Positions 24,443-33,366 of a stretch of 64,000 nt of DNA are shown piece by piece. The notes under the pieces were generated by a model. That model did not search any database. It saw nothing but the letters and a program-made list of their open reading frames with translations, and was not told the DNA's origin. Every line of letters begins with the position of its first letter. The first letter of the stretch is position 1. Made by a program: the position numbers and the translations under genes. The DNA is from Arthrobacter sp. cf158 (GTDB lineage: Bacteria > Actinomycetota > Actinomycetes > Actinomycetales > Micrococcaceae): NCBI RefSeq assembly GCF_900106835.1, contig NZ_FNNR01000008.1, forward strand, positions 182,138-246,137, given 5' to 3'.

Positions 24443-25099
24443 ATGAGCCGAATTGCAATCATTGGCGGCCACGGGAAAGTGGCCCTGCATCTGTCCCGCA
24501 TTCTTAGTGGCGAAGGTCACGACGTCACCTCTTTCATTCGGAATCCCGAACATGTGGCAGATGTCACGGACGCCGGAGCCACTGCTGAGGTGCTGGACGC
24601 AGAAAACTCGACGACGGCGGAACTCGCGCAGGCACTCAAAGGACATGACGCCGTGGTGTGGTCAGCCGGTGCCGGCGGTGGCAACCCGGACAGGACCTAT
24701 GCCGTGGACCGTGATGCCGCCATCCGTTCCATGGATGCCGCCGCCGAAGCCGGAGTCCCGCGGTACGTGATGGTGTCCTACCTCGGGGCGGACAAGGACC
24801 ACGGTGTCCCTGAAGACAATCCGTTCTTTGCTTACGCAGAAGCCAAAGCCGCTGCTGACCACTACCTCCGCAGCACCGGACTCGACTGGACCGTCCTGGG
24901 CCCGGGAGCACTCACGGATGAGCCGGCCACCGGCCTGATCCAGACGGACCCCGCCAACCCCGGTGATGGTACCCACACCTCCAGGGCAAACGTGGCGTTG
25001 GTGACCGCAGCGGTCCTCGAACTGCCGGGGACCATCCGGCGGACCATCGCTTTCAAGGATGGAACCGAGGACGTGGTGGACGCCCTGACGGGGGACTAA
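24443..25099 (+). CDS. NAD(P)H-binding atypical short-chain dehydrogenase
   Basis: A 218-residue Rossmann-fold protein of the atypical SDR (NAD(P)H-binding, YwnB/HSCARG-like) group. The dinucleotide site is IAIIGGHGKVALHLSRIL at residues 4-21; AVVWSAGAGGG and YVMVSYLGADKDHG follow, and TGLDWTVLGPGALTDEP is the typical C-terminal family motif. A YxxxK pair (YAEAKAAAD) lies near residue 138. Such proteins act as oxidoreductases or redox-sensing cofactor binders; no partner gene indicates the substrate. No ribosome site precedes the ATG, in keeping with a leaderless mRNA. Confidence 0.87.
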   Translation: MSRIAIIGGHGKVALHLSRILSGEGHDVTSFIRNPEHVADVTDAGATAEVLDAENSTTAELAQALKGHDAVVWSAGAGGGNPDRTYAVDRDAAIRSMDAAAEAGVPRYVMVSYLGADKDHGVPEDNPFFAYAEAKAAADHYLRSTGLDWTVLGPGALTDEPATGLIQTDPANPGDGTHTSRANVALVTAAVLELPGTIRRTIAFKDGTEDVVDALTGD

Positions 25100-25242
25100 C
25101 GCCGAAGCGGGCTGGCTCTGGCGCCCGGCTCCAGGTGGTCCGGCCGCCGGGAGCCTGGCCGCCTGTACTCCGGGATATGTTGGTAGGGAACTTTTTCGGC
25201 CGGCCCGGGGAAGGGCCTTACAACCTCTGGGGAAGCAGGAAC

Positions 25243-26811
25243 ATGGATCAGTTGGCGCTCATTGTCGGGTTGCTGCTTGCAACAGTGGTGGCAGTGGGCC
25301 TGGGGGACCGGCTCCGGCTCCCATATCCGGTTCTTATGCTGCTCCTGGCTGTTGCTCTCACCTTCATTCCGGGCTTCCCCGAGTTCGAGATTTCGCCCGA
25401 GCTGATCCTGCCGATCTTCCTCCCGCCACTCCTGTTCGCTACGGCCCAGAAGAGTTCTTGGGCGGTCTTCCGGGTGCGGTGGCGGACGTTGTTGCTCCTG
25501 GCCGTGGCGTTGGTGGTGGTCTCAACGGCGGTGGTGGCAGGCGCCGCCTGGCTCATGATCCCTGGAATTGGCATTCCGGCAGCAATCGCTTTGGGTGCCA
25601 TGGTTGCCCCACCGGACCCTGTGGCCGTCGAGTCCGTGGCGGGCCGGGTCCACATGCCCCGGCGACTCATCACGGTCCTTCAGAGCGAAGGGCTCTTCAA
25701 CGACGCCGCAGCCATCGTGATCTTCCAGGCTGCGGTGGCTGCCACGATGTCCGGTAAGGAAGTTGGGCCGGAGGTCATCCCGCAGTTCGTGATCGGCGCA
25801 GCCCTTGCCGTCATCATTGGTATCGCGATGGGTTGGCTGACCAAGTTCATCACCAAGCTGGTCACCTCCATGGTGGCTCGCAGCGCTGTCACGTTGGTGG
25901 TGCCTTTCGCGGCCTACATTCTCGCGGAAGAGCTGCACGCCTCAGGTGTGGTGGCCGTCGTCGTCACCGCTTTGGAACTGCAGCGCCACACGCGGCCGCA
26001 GGACGCCGCCGAGCGCGTCACGAGGACTGCCTTCTGGGACGTGGTGGAGCTGCTCGCAACTGGCCTGGCCTTTGGGCTGGTGGGCCTGGAGATCCGCCAT
26101 GTCATCCGCGATGAAGGAACTGCGATCTTCGGGATGATCGGTATGGCTGTGGTGATCTGCGTCCTGGTGTTCGTGGTCCGATACCTGTGGTTCGGCCTTC
26201 TTTCCCTGACGGCCCGCAGGCGCAGGAACCTGCTTCCAACATCCCCCAAGGAAGTTCTGATTCTGACGTGGTGCGGAATGCGGGGCCTCGCCACGTTGGC
26301 CCTGGCTTTGGCCCTCCCCATGACCTTGCCGGATGGCAGCGACTTCCCCGCCCGGCACGAAATCCTGGTGATTGCCTGCGCAGTCCTCCTGGCGACGCTG
26401 GTCCTCCCGGGCCTGACGCTGCCGTGGCTCATGAGGGTACTCAAAGCCACGGAGGACGGTTCGCACGAGCAGGATGCCGCGAAGCTCCTGGCCAAGCGTG
26501 CCCAGTCAGCGGCTGTAGCAGCGCTGAAGGACCACGAACTCATGAAGGAACTTCCGGCCGAGAAAGTGGCCTTGGTCAAGGAGAAAATGCGCCGCCTGCA
26601 TGCTGAGTTGTTGGACGGCACGCTGCAGAACGAGTCGGCTTCGGAGAAACGAAAGCGCGGACGGGAGCTGTCCATCGCGGTCCAGACCATCGCCCTCGAT
26701 GCTGCCCGCCAAGAGGTAGTGGCAGCGCGCAACGAACCTGGCACTGATCCTGAAGTGGCCGATCGCGTCCTCCGGCAGTTGGACCTGCGCACCATGTCAA
26801 TGCCGGAATAG
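25243..26811 (+). CDS. CPA1-family Na+/H+ antiporter
   Basis: A 522-residue cation/proton antiporter of the bacterial NhaP/YjcE-like CPA1 type, exchanging internal Na+ (or K+) for external protons. Twelve to thirteen transmembrane segments span residues 1-410. Core motifs: ALGAMVAPPDPVAVESVAG, LQSEGLFNDAAAIVIFQ (the ND pair of the ion site) and WCGMRGLATLALALALP. A 110-residue charged helical C-terminal domain follows. The ATG at 25243 (MDQLALIVGLL) was chosen because the first helix begins there; in-frame codons back to 25135 add a non-conserved stretch. AGGA lies two bases from the ATG, a short spacing. Confidence 0.93.
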   Translation: MDQLALIVGLLLATVVAVGLGDRLRLPYPVLMLLLAVALTFIPGFPEFEISPELILPIFLPPLLFATAQKSSWAVFRVRWRTLLLLAVALVVVSTAVVAGAAWLMIPGIGIPAAIALGAMVAPPDPVAVESVAGRVHMPRRLITVLQSEGLFNDAAAIVIFQAAVAATMSGKEVGPEVIPQFVIGAALAVIIGIAMGWLTKFITKLVTSMVARSAVTLVVPFAAYILAEELHASGVVAVVVTALELQRHTRPQDAAERVTRTAFWDVVELLATGLAFGLVGLEIRHVIRDEGTAIFGMIGMAVVICVLVFVVRYLWFGLLSLTARRRRNLLPTSPKEVLILTWCGMRGLATLALALALPMTLPDGSDFPARHEILVIACAVLLATLVLPGLTLPWLMRVLKATEDGSHEQDAAKLLAKRAQSAAVAALKDHELMKELPAEKVALVKEKMRRLHAELLDGTLQNESASEKRKRGRELSIAVQTIALDAARQEVVAARNEPGTDPEVADRVLRQLDLRTMSMPE

Positions 26812-26854
26812 GGCCACGCCGCGGCTGGGTAATGCCAGGCAGTACTCGGGGCGG

Positions 26855-26925
26855 GCGGACAGCGTGCCGGACAGCCGAGTTCCGGACAGCGCAGTGCCGG
26901 ACAGCGCAGCGCTAGCCGGCGTCCG
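26855..26925. repeat. Short GC-rich iterated repeat
   Basis: GTGCCGGACAGC, GTTCCGGACAGCGCA, GTGCCGGACAGCGCA in succession with a 15-16 base period, between the convergent antiporter and ROK genes and running just into the latter's 3' end. It resembles the repeat at 12783-12880. Confidence 0.6.
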
Positions 26926-28132
26926 GGTGCTTGGGCAGTGATGCGGGGTAGAGGTCCAGGGCATGCTCCTCCACGTAGTCCAGTGCGTGGCGGATGGCGC
27001 CGAGGGACACGATGCCATCGCCCAGGACGGAGGTTGCAATGCGTGGGGGAGTGAACGTGAAGTCCGGCAGTTCCTTCCCGATGTCCGCTAACAAGGCGTG
27101 GGCAGATGCCGCGACGCCTCCTGCGATCACCACCAGTTCAGGATTAACCAGCGTGCTGATGGAGCCGATGACGCGGGCCATGCGGTGCGCTACGCGGTCC
27201 AAGGCTTTGCGGGCGGCAGCGTCACCGTCCGCAGCTGCCGTGAAAACCATTTCCGCGGTCAATGCTTCGGGATCGCCATCGCAGAGCAGTCGCAGCGCAG
27301 ACGCGGGGTCCTGGACGGCTTCCCGCCCCCACAGCGCAGCGTAATGCGCTATGCCGAAGGTGTCGCCCACTCCGTCCACATGGTCCAGATATCCCAGCTC
27401 CCCGAAGGCGCCCACCTGCCCGTGGAGCAAACGGCCGGACTCGAGGATGCCGGAGCCAAGACGGTCACCGGCAAGCATGACCACAAGGTTGTCGACTCCC
27501 TGCGCAGTACCCTGCCACCTTTCGGCGAGGGCTGCGAGGTTGGCGTCGTTTTCGAGGAGCACCTGCCATCCATGCCGCTCGGACACAATCCGGCGGACAT
27601 CAAAGGACTTCCAGAATTCCTGTGCCGTGAGGACTTCGCCGTCGCGGCTCACGGGGGCCGCAACTCCAACGGACACTGCGAGTACAGAGTCCGCGGATAC
27701 GCCGGCTTTGTGCAGGGCGTCCGCGGCGATCCGATCCAGCACATCGGCGCGCTCGTCGGCGGGCACGTTGTAGGTCCGGAAAGGCATGGTCACCTTCGAC
27801 AGGGATGCCCCGGCCATGTCAGCCACGATTGCGGTGATCTTGGTGGCACCGATGTCGATCCCGATCACACTTGCCGCGCTGTCGTCGAAGATGAATCGGC
27901 GCGCGGGGCGGCCCTTGACGTAGTCTCCGGCGCCCCGCTGGTTCTCCAATTCCTGGAGCCATCCCAGCCGGACCAGTTCATCGCAGATGGAGATGACGGT
28001 TGCGCGCGAGAGTCCGGTGGCAGCCATGAGTTCAGTGCCGGTGACCACGCCGGCGCCGCGCATCGCCTTGAGCATGGCGCTGGCGTTGACCCTGCGCACC
28101 AATTGGGTTGACGGTGCAGTCCCGGTCTGCAT
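26912..28132 (-). CDS. ROK-family transcriptional regulator of the alpha-glucoside cluster
   Basis: A 406-residue repressor. Residues 15-75 hold a winged helix (LKAMRGAGVVTGTELMAATGLSRATVISICDELVRLGWL); residues 85-400 are the ROK sugar-kinase-like fold with VIGIDIGATKITAIVADM and AFGELGYLDH. The zinc-binding CxCGxxGC motif of ROK kinases is absent, and the catalytic-region Asp is in LLENDANLAAL, so it is a sensor and probably not a kinase. It is divergent from a sugar-binding protein operon. Three TAAATTTA-type palindromes lie in the shared gap and a fourth precedes the GH13 gene, so it likely represses itself, the transporter and the hydrolase until an alpha-glucoside or derivative binds. 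Confidence 0.92.
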   Translation of the reverse strand: MQTGTAPSTQLVRRVNASAMLKAMRGAGVVTGTELMAATGLSRATVISICDELVRLGWLQELENQRGAGDYVKGRPARRFIFDDSAASVIGIDIGATKITAIVADMAGASLSKVTMPFRTYNVPADERADVLDRIAADALHKAGVSADSVLAVSVGVAAPVSRDGEVLTAQEFWKSFDVRRIVSERHGWQVLLENDANLAALAERWQGTAQGVDNLVVMLAGDRLGSGILESGRLLHGQVGAFGELGYLDHVDGVGDTFGIAHYAALWGREAVQDPASALRLLCDGDPEALTAEMVFTAAADGDAAARKALDRVAHRMARVIGSISTLVNPELVVIAGGVAASAHALLADIGKELPDFTFTPPRIATSVLGDGIVSLGAIRHALDYVEEHALDLYPASLPKHPDAG

Positions 28133-28182
28133 TTGGGTGCTCCCACTTTCCAGCCGTCCATCGGATTGATAGGGCGGTCTCT

Positions 28183-28207
28183 CTAAATTTAGTGCATAAA
28201 TTTAGAT
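28183..28207. promoter_or_regulatory. Pair of ROK operator sites near the regulator start
   Basis: CTAAATTTAG (28183-28192) is a perfect palindrome; ATAAATTTAGAT (28196-28207) follows 13 bases later, on about the same face of the helix as one turn and a quarter. Both lie 51-75 bases upstream of the ROK start. Confidence 0.75.
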
Positions 28208-28273
28208 GACGACGCATTTCACCCATGGCTTGACCCTGTGGCGCCCATCACTGACCATGGTTAGCGATAGGTA

Positions 28274-28298
28274 ATAAATTTATCTCCTATCTAAACTT
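28274..28298. promoter_or_regulatory. ROK operator site before the transporter operon
   Basis: ATAAATTTAT (28274-28283) is a perfect palindrome, followed by the half-site TCTAAACTT at 28290-28298, some 75-100 bases upstream of the binding-protein start. Confidence 0.75.
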
Positions 28299-28371
28299 CG
28301 GGTGGCGAAGAGCACGGTCCGCCGCACGATGGCAATGCGGCCACTGCGGTCCGCAAGACGAAAGGGCAACG

Positions 28372-29643
28372 GTGTCTGTGAAAATGACACGCAGGAAACG
28401 CTTCGCAGCTATGGGATTGGGACTGGCGCTGCTTGCTGGTCTCCTCTCGGGCTGCACCGGGGAGTCGGGCAAAGAGACAATCCGTTTCACGTTCAGCAAG
28501 CGGGAGGCCATCGGCTTCATGACCAAGCTCGTGGCTGACTACAACGCTTCACAGGACCACACCGAAGTGGTACTGGACACGTCCGGAGTGGACGTGGTGT
28601 CCGCGAGCTTCGTTCGCGGCAATCCGCCGGACATTGCACTTGCCAACTACAACATGGAGACTTCCCGGTTCGTTCAGCGCGGAGTGTTGAGTGATCTGTC
28701 CGGAGCAGAAGCGGCGTCCCGCATCCGCGATGACCTCAAGCCGCTCATGGATCAGTACGGTTCCTATCCTGGCCGGACCAGCGCCCTGCCGTACTCGGTC
28801 ATGGCATCCTCGGTGATCTACAACAAGGAAATCTTCGCTGCGAACAACATTGCCGTGCCCAAGACCTGGAGCGAATTGATCGGGGCGTGCGAGAAGCTGA
28901 AAGCCGCCGGAGTGACGCCGTTTTATGCCACATGGAAGGATGACTGGACCATCGCGCAGGGGTGGTTTGACTATTCGGTGGGCGGCCAGGTGGACAGCCT
29001 CGGGTTCTTTAAGGAACTTGAGGCCGAGGGAGTGGACGTCGGGCCGGAGTCTTCAGTGTCCTTCCAGAAGGATTTTGACCAGCCCGTCCAGAAGATGTTG
29101 ACGCTGGCCAGGAGTTACGTCAACAAGGACGCTGCAAGCCGGGCATATGGCGACGGCAACCTGGCGTTCTCGCAGGGCAAGGCTGCCATGTATCTGCAGG
29201 GCCCGTGGGCGTTCAGCGAGATCGCCAAGACAGCCCCGGGGCTGTCGCTCGGAACCTTCCCGTTGCCTATGACGGAAGACCCGCAGGACTTGCGCGTCCG
29301 CGTCAACGTAGACCTCGCGGCCTGGATTCCGGAGGCGTCCAAGCATAAGGATGCTGCTCGCGACTTCCTCGAGTACCTGTACCGGCCTGAGGTGATCGAC
29401 GCCTACAACGAATCGCAGCTGGGGTTCACGCCCACCAAGGATTCTTCCAACAAACCCGACCCCCGCATTGAAGGGATGGTGGAGTACTACAACAACGCCC
29501 GGGTTTATCAGGGCCCATCGGTGCTGGTTCCGCGCACCATCCCGATCATGAACTACACGCAGGCAATCGTCTTCGGCGCACCCCCTGCCTCCACCCTCCG
29601 TACCCTCGACGCAGATTGGGCGCGCCTGGCGTTCCGCCAGTAG
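28372..29643 (+). CDS. Sugar-binding lipoprotein of ABC importer (alpha-glucoside cluster)
   Basis: A 423-residue CUT1 solute-binding protein anchored outside the membrane. Basic N-terminus, hydrophobic stretch GLGLALLAGLLSGC with lipobox LSGC (Cys near residue 28), then the binding fold starting ETIRFTFSKREAIGFMTKLVADYN; MYLQGPWAFSEIA is the typical C-lobe motif. The GTG at 28372 has AAAGGG five bases upstream; GTG and ATG codons slightly downstream are alternatives. It is the first gene of a three-gene import operon, and ROK operators lie upstream. The linked GH13 enzyme points to maltose, isomaltose or another alpha-glucoside as ligand. Confidence 0.93.
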   Translation: MSVKMTRRKRFAAMGLGLALLAGLLSGCTGESGKETIRFTFSKREAIGFMTKLVADYNASQDHTEVVLDTSGVDVVSASFVRGNPPDIALANYNMETSRFVQRGVLSDLSGAEAASRIRDDLKPLMDQYGSYPGRTSALPYSVMASSVIYNKEIFAANNIAVPKTWSELIGACEKLKAAGVTPFYATWKDDWTIAQGWFDYSVGGQVDSLGFFKELEAEGVDVGPESSVSFQKDFDQPVQKMLTLARSYVNKDAASRAYGDGNLAFSQGKAAMYLQGPWAFSEIAKTAPGLSLGTFPLPMTEDPQDLRVRVNVDLAAWIPEASKHKDAARDFLEYLYRPEVIDAYNESQLGFTPTKDSSNKPDPRIEGMVEYYNNARVYQGPSVLVPRTIPIMNYTQAIVFGAPPASTLRTLDADWARLAFRQ

Positions 29644-29666
29644 TGCAGAACCAGGGAGTCAACACC

Positions 29667-30581
29667 ATGTCCATCATCACCAGGCCCACCACGTCCGTTG
29701 GGCAACCCCATAAACAACGCAGCAGGCGACGCGTCGAACCCATTTTCTACGTCTTCCTCGTGCCCAGCCTCATCCTGTTCACCCTGGCCATCACCATTCC
29801 GGGGATCATCGGCATCTTCTTCAGTTTCACCAACTCCATTGGAATAGGTGACTGGGATTTCGTTGGACTGACCAACTACGTCGCGATCTTCAGTGACCCG
29901 GCCATTCTGCAGAGCTATCTGTTTACCTTCGGGTTCTCCATCGTCACAGTGATCGCAGTCAACGCAGTGGCCTTCCTCCTGGCCGTCGGACTCACGTCGC
30001 GCATCCGGATGAAGTCCGCACTGCGGACCATCTTTGTCATTCCCATGGTGGTCTCCGGCATCATCATCGCCTACGTTTTCAACTTCCTGTTCTCCAATTC
30101 CCTGCCCTCGCTCGGTGCTGCGGCCGGCATTCCTTGGTTGGAAAGCAGCCTTTTGGCCAATCCTGACCTCGCGTGGGTTGCCATCGTGCTGGTAACGGCC
30201 TGGCAGGCTGTGCCCGGGGCATTGCTGATCTACATTGCCGGCCTTGTTGCTGTGCCCGGGGATGTCTATGAGGCCGCGGAAATCGATGGCGCCAGCAAGT
30301 TCCAGCAACTGCTGAAGATCACGCTCCCGCTGGTCTCCGGCTACGTGGTCATCAACATCATTCTGGGCTTCAAAGGCTTCCTCAACGCTTACGACATCAT
30401 TGTCGGCCTGACCAACGGTGGCCCGGGAACCTCAACCAGAAGCATCGCGATGACCGTCATCGCAGGCTTCAACGGCGGTGACTACGCCTACCAGATGGCC
30501 AACGCAACGATCTTCTTCGTGGTGGCCATCGTTATCTCTCTCGTACAGCTATCGCTGACTCGCGGACGGAACGCACTCTGA
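29667..30581 (+). CDS. Sugar ABC transporter permease (MalF type)
   Basis: A 304-residue permease with six transmembrane helices after an Arg-rich cytoplasmic tail (QRSRRRVEPIFYVFLVPSLILF). The EAA loop is YEAAEIDGASKFQQLLKITLPLVSGY. The ATG at 29667 has GGGAG eight bases upstream and lies 23 bases after the binding-protein stop; an in-frame codon at 29616 would lie inside that gene. The stop and the next start share one base (TGATG). It forms the channel with the following gene; no ATPase is encoded here. Confidence 0.94.
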   Translation: MSIITRPTTSVGQPHKQRSRRRVEPIFYVFLVPSLILFTLAITIPGIIGIFFSFTNSIGIGDWDFVGLTNYVAIFSDPAILQSYLFTFGFSIVTVIAVNAVAFLLAVGLTSRIRMKSALRTIFVIPMVVSGIIIAYVFNFLFSNSLPSLGAAAGIPWLESSLLANPDLAWVAIVLVTAWQAVPGALLIYIAGLVAVPGDVYEAAEIDGASKFQQLLKITLPLVSGYVVINIILGFKGFLNAYDIIVGLTNGGPGTSTRSIAMTVIAGFNGGDYAYQMANATIFFVVAIVISLVQLSLTRGRNAL

Positions 30582-31489
30582 TGACCAACCAAGCAACCCT
30601 TGAAATCGACCAACCCCAGGTTCGGAAAACCCCCGCCGGGAACAACAGGCGCAGGTCAACTCCTGCCGTTGAACGGGTGAACTGGTCAGCAACCACCATT
30701 CTCATTCTGTGCGCGGTGACCGTGCTCCTTCCCCTATATGTCACGGTTTCGATGGCGTTCAAGACCCAGGGGCAGGCTGTCGATGGGAATGCCTTCTCCC
30801 TCCCGGCCCCGTTCAGCATGGACGGATTTGTTCAGGCCTGGACTTTGACCAACTTTCCCGTGGGCGCCGCGATGTCATTGTTGGTCACTGCGGGGACTGT
30901 TCTGGCCACCATCATCCTGGCCGCCTTCGCTTCCTACGCAATCGTGCGCAACTGGGAACGCCGGCTGTTCAGGTACTCGTTCTTCTACCTGCTGGGGGCA
31001 ATGTTCATTCCGTTCCCAGTGGTGGCGCTGCCGCAAATCCAGCTCACGGGCCGCCTGGGCCTGGACAACCCCTTGGGTGTGATCCTGCTGGCCACCATGT
31101 TCCAGCTGAGCTTCAGCGTGCTGCTCTTCACCGCCTTTCTCCGGTCCATCCCCATGGAGCTTGAGGAGAGTGCCAGAATCGACGGTGCCACAACATGGCA
31201 GACCTTCTGGAAGCTGATCTTTCCGTTGCTCGCGCCGATGAGTGCAACCGTAGGGATCTTCGCGTTCCTCTATGCATGGAATGACTTCATGATGCCGTCG
31301 CTGATCATTTCCGATCCCGCACTTCAGACGCTTCCTGTGCGGCAGAACCTGTTCCAGACCCAGTTCAGCAACAACTACCACGTGTCCTTCGCCTCGTACC
31401 TGATGGCCATGGCGCCGGCGATCGTCGCGTACCTCTTCACACAGAGGTGGGTCATGGCCGGGGTGACCCAGGGAGCTGTTAAGGGCTAG
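30581..31489 (+). CDS. Sugar ABC transporter permease (MalG type)
   Basis: A 302-residue permease, six transmembrane segments, with the EAA loop EESARIDGATTWQTFWKLIFPLLAPM and the family ending RWVMAGVTQGAVKG. Coupled to the upstream permease through a one-base overlap. Followed after 77 bases by the GH13 gene, which has its own operator, so the enzyme may be expressed both by read-through and from its own promoter. Confidence 0.94.
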   Translation: MTNQATLEIDQPQVRKTPAGNNRRRSTPAVERVNWSATTILILCAVTVLLPLYVTVSMAFKTQGQAVDGNAFSLPAPFSMDGFVQAWTLTNFPVGAAMSLLVTAGTVLATIILAAFASYAIVRNWERRLFRYSFFYLLGAMFIPFPVVALPQIQLTGRLGLDNPLGVILLATMFQLSFSVLLFTAFLRSIPMELEESARIDGATTWQTFWKLIFPLLAPMSATVGIFAFLYAWNDFMMPSLIISDPALQTLPVRQNLFQTQFSNNYHVSFASYLMAMAPAIVAYLFTQRWVMAGVTQGAVKG

Positions 31490-31533
31490 GCCTTATTGAC
31501 CTTCAATGCCCGGGCGTTTCATACTGGTCCGGG

Positions 31534-31554
31534 ATATAAATTTAGAATCTAAAT
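31534..31554. promoter_or_regulatory. ROK operator site before the GH13 gene
   Basis: ATATAAATTTAGAATCTAAAT, containing the core TAAATTTAG plus a second TCTAAAT half-site, 12 bases upstream of the GTG start. It matches the sites around 28183-28283, which links this gene to the same regulator. The TATAAA within it may be part of the -10 region. Confidence 0.75.
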
Positions 31555-31566
31555 CAAAGGAGTTTC

Positions 31567-33321
31567 GTGAGCACCTCCGCCGCACAGGCACACCGTACCG
31601 ACGCCCACCGCATGTCCGACCCGAACTGGTGGCGGCAAGCCGCTGTCTACCAGATCTACCCGCGCAGCTTCTCCGATGCGAACGGCGATGGAATCGGCGA
31701 CATCAAGGGCATCACGGCCAAAGTCCCGTACCTGAAGGAACTGGGGATCGACGCCGTCTGGCTGAGTCCGTTCTATCCCTCCGCGCTCGCTGATGGCGGT
31801 TACGACGTTGACGATTACCGCAACGTGGACCCCAAGCTGGGGACCCTTGAGGACTTCGACCAGATGGCGGCAGCCCTGCATGCGGCCGGCATCAAGATCG
31901 TGGTGGACATTGTTCCCAACCATTCCTCCGACCGCCACGAGTGGTTCAAGGAAGCGCTGGCATCGCCTAAAGGCTCCGCCGCCCGCGAGCGCTACATTTT
32001 CCGTGATGGCCGGGGCAAGAACGGTGAATTGCCGCCGTCGGATTGGGACTCCGTGTTCGGTGGGCCCATCTGGGAGCGCATTACCGAGCCTGATGGCACG
32101 CCGGGCCAGTGGTACCTGCACATCTTTGCCAAGGAGCAGCCGGACTTCAACTGGGAGAATCCGGAGATCCGCGAGGACTTCCTGAAGACCCTGCGTTTCT
32201 GGTCGGATCGCGGCGTTGATGGGTTCCGCATCGACGTGGCCCACGGCATGGCCAAGGATCTTTCGGAGCCGCTGCCCATGAAGGCGGACCTTGAGGCCAA
32301 GGCACATGGAACCGATGGCTTCACCGATGGTTCCCACCCGTTCTGGGACCGCGACGAGGTCCACGAGGTCTATGCCGAGTGGCGGAAGCTTTTCAACGAA
32401 TACAACCCTCCCCGCACCGCCGTGGCGGAAGCCTGGGTCCACGAGTCCCGGCGTGCACGCTACGCCAGCCCGGAAGGACTCGGCCAGGCATTCAACTTTG
32501 ACCTGCTGCAGTCCGATTTCGATGCCGCGTCCTTCAAGAAGATCATCACGGACAACCTGGTGGCTGCCAAGGAGTCCGGAGCGTCGTCAACGTGGGTCTT
32601 CTCCAACCATGACGTCGTCCGCCATGCCACCCGCTACGGCCTGCCCAAGGGTGGCTCGGTGGCGCATGGCACCAACGCAGCCCAGGACATCACTGGCAGC
32701 GAGCCCAAGGGCCAGGACGGCAAGGGCTGGCTTCTGGCCGGCGCACCGTCTGAAGAGCTCGACGTCGAACTCGGCTTGCGTCGTGCACGTGCGGCAACGC
32801 TCTTGCTGCTTGCGCTTCCCGGCTCTGCTTATCTCTACCAGGGTGAAGAGCTTGGTTTGCGTGAAGTATCTGAAATCCCAGATTCAGAGCGCCAGGACCC
32901 GTCATTCTTCCGCAATCCTGGAGTGGAGATTGGTCGCGACGGTTGCCGCGTGCCGTTGCCGTGGACGGCCGAAGGCCCGTCCTTCGGTTTCGGTACAGGT
33001 GCTGCGCACTTGCCGCAGCCGGCATGGTTCTCCGACTATGCCGTGGCCAAGCAGGAGGGCGTGGAGGGTTCCACCCTGGAGCTCTACCGCGATGCCCTGC
33101 GTCTTCGCAGCGAACTCCAGGCCGATGAGGAACTCGACTGGGTGGAGACCGGCAACCAGGACGTGCTGCATTTCAGCCGCCCCGGCGGCTGGCACACGGT
33201 CACCAACTTCGGCAGCAAGGCTGTGGAACTCCCCGAAGGGAAGGTGGCCGTGGCCAGCGGACCGCTGACAGACGGCAAGCTGCCGGCAGATACCACCGTG
33301 TGGATTGTCAGCAACGCGTAA
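31567..33321 (+). CDS. GH13 alpha-glucosidase (oligo-1,6-glucosidase/alpha-glucosidase group)
   Basis: A 584-residue cytoplasmic glycoside hydrolase of family 13 that releases glucose from alpha-linked oligosaccharides. No signal peptide. The (beta/alpha)8 barrel begins WWRQAAVYQIYPRSFSDANGDGIGDIKGI; conserved regions are DIVPNHSSD, GFRIDVAH (nucleophile Asp), AVAEAW (acid/base Glu) and FSNHDVVRH (third acid). NEGAMMA-type region is SDANGDGIGD, which places it with alpha-1,4/alpha-1,6-glucosidases rather than amylases. The GTG start has AAAGGAG six to seven bases upstream. It follows the ABC importer and shares its operator type, so it most likely digests the imported sugar. Confidence 0.93.
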   Translation: MSTSAAQAHRTDAHRMSDPNWWRQAAVYQIYPRSFSDANGDGIGDIKGITAKVPYLKELGIDAVWLSPFYPSALADGGYDVDDYRNVDPKLGTLEDFDQMAAALHAAGIKIVVDIVPNHSSDRHEWFKEALASPKGSAARERYIFRDGRGKNGELPPSDWDSVFGGPIWERITEPDGTPGQWYLHIFAKEQPDFNWENPEIREDFLKTLRFWSDRGVDGFRIDVAHGMAKDLSEPLPMKADLEAKAHGTDGFTDGSHPFWDRDEVHEVYAEWRKLFNEYNPPRTAVAEAWVHESRRARYASPEGLGQAFNFDLLQSDFDAASFKKIITDNLVAAKESGASSTWVFSNHDVVRHATRYGLPKGGSVAHGTNAAQDITGSEPKGQDGKGWLLAGAPSEELDVELGLRRARAATLLLLALPGSAYLYQGEELGLREVSEIPDSERQDPSFFRNPGVEIGRDGCRVPLPWTAEGPSFGFGTGAAHLPQPAWFSDYAVAKQEGVEGSTLELYRDALRLRSELQADEELDWVETGNQDVLHFSRPGGWHTVTNFGSKAVELPEGKVAVASGPLTDGKLPADTTVWIVSNA

Positions 33322-33354
33322 GCGTGGCGCCACTGTCATTGGACGCTGCGGCAG

Positions 33355-33360
33355 AAGACT
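33355..33360 (+). promoter_or_regulatory. Possible -10 box of the aldo/keto reductase gene
   Basis: AAGACT, six bases before the ATG at 33367; a weaker match than most in this window. Confidence 0.4.
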
Positions 33361-33366
33361 GAAGCT

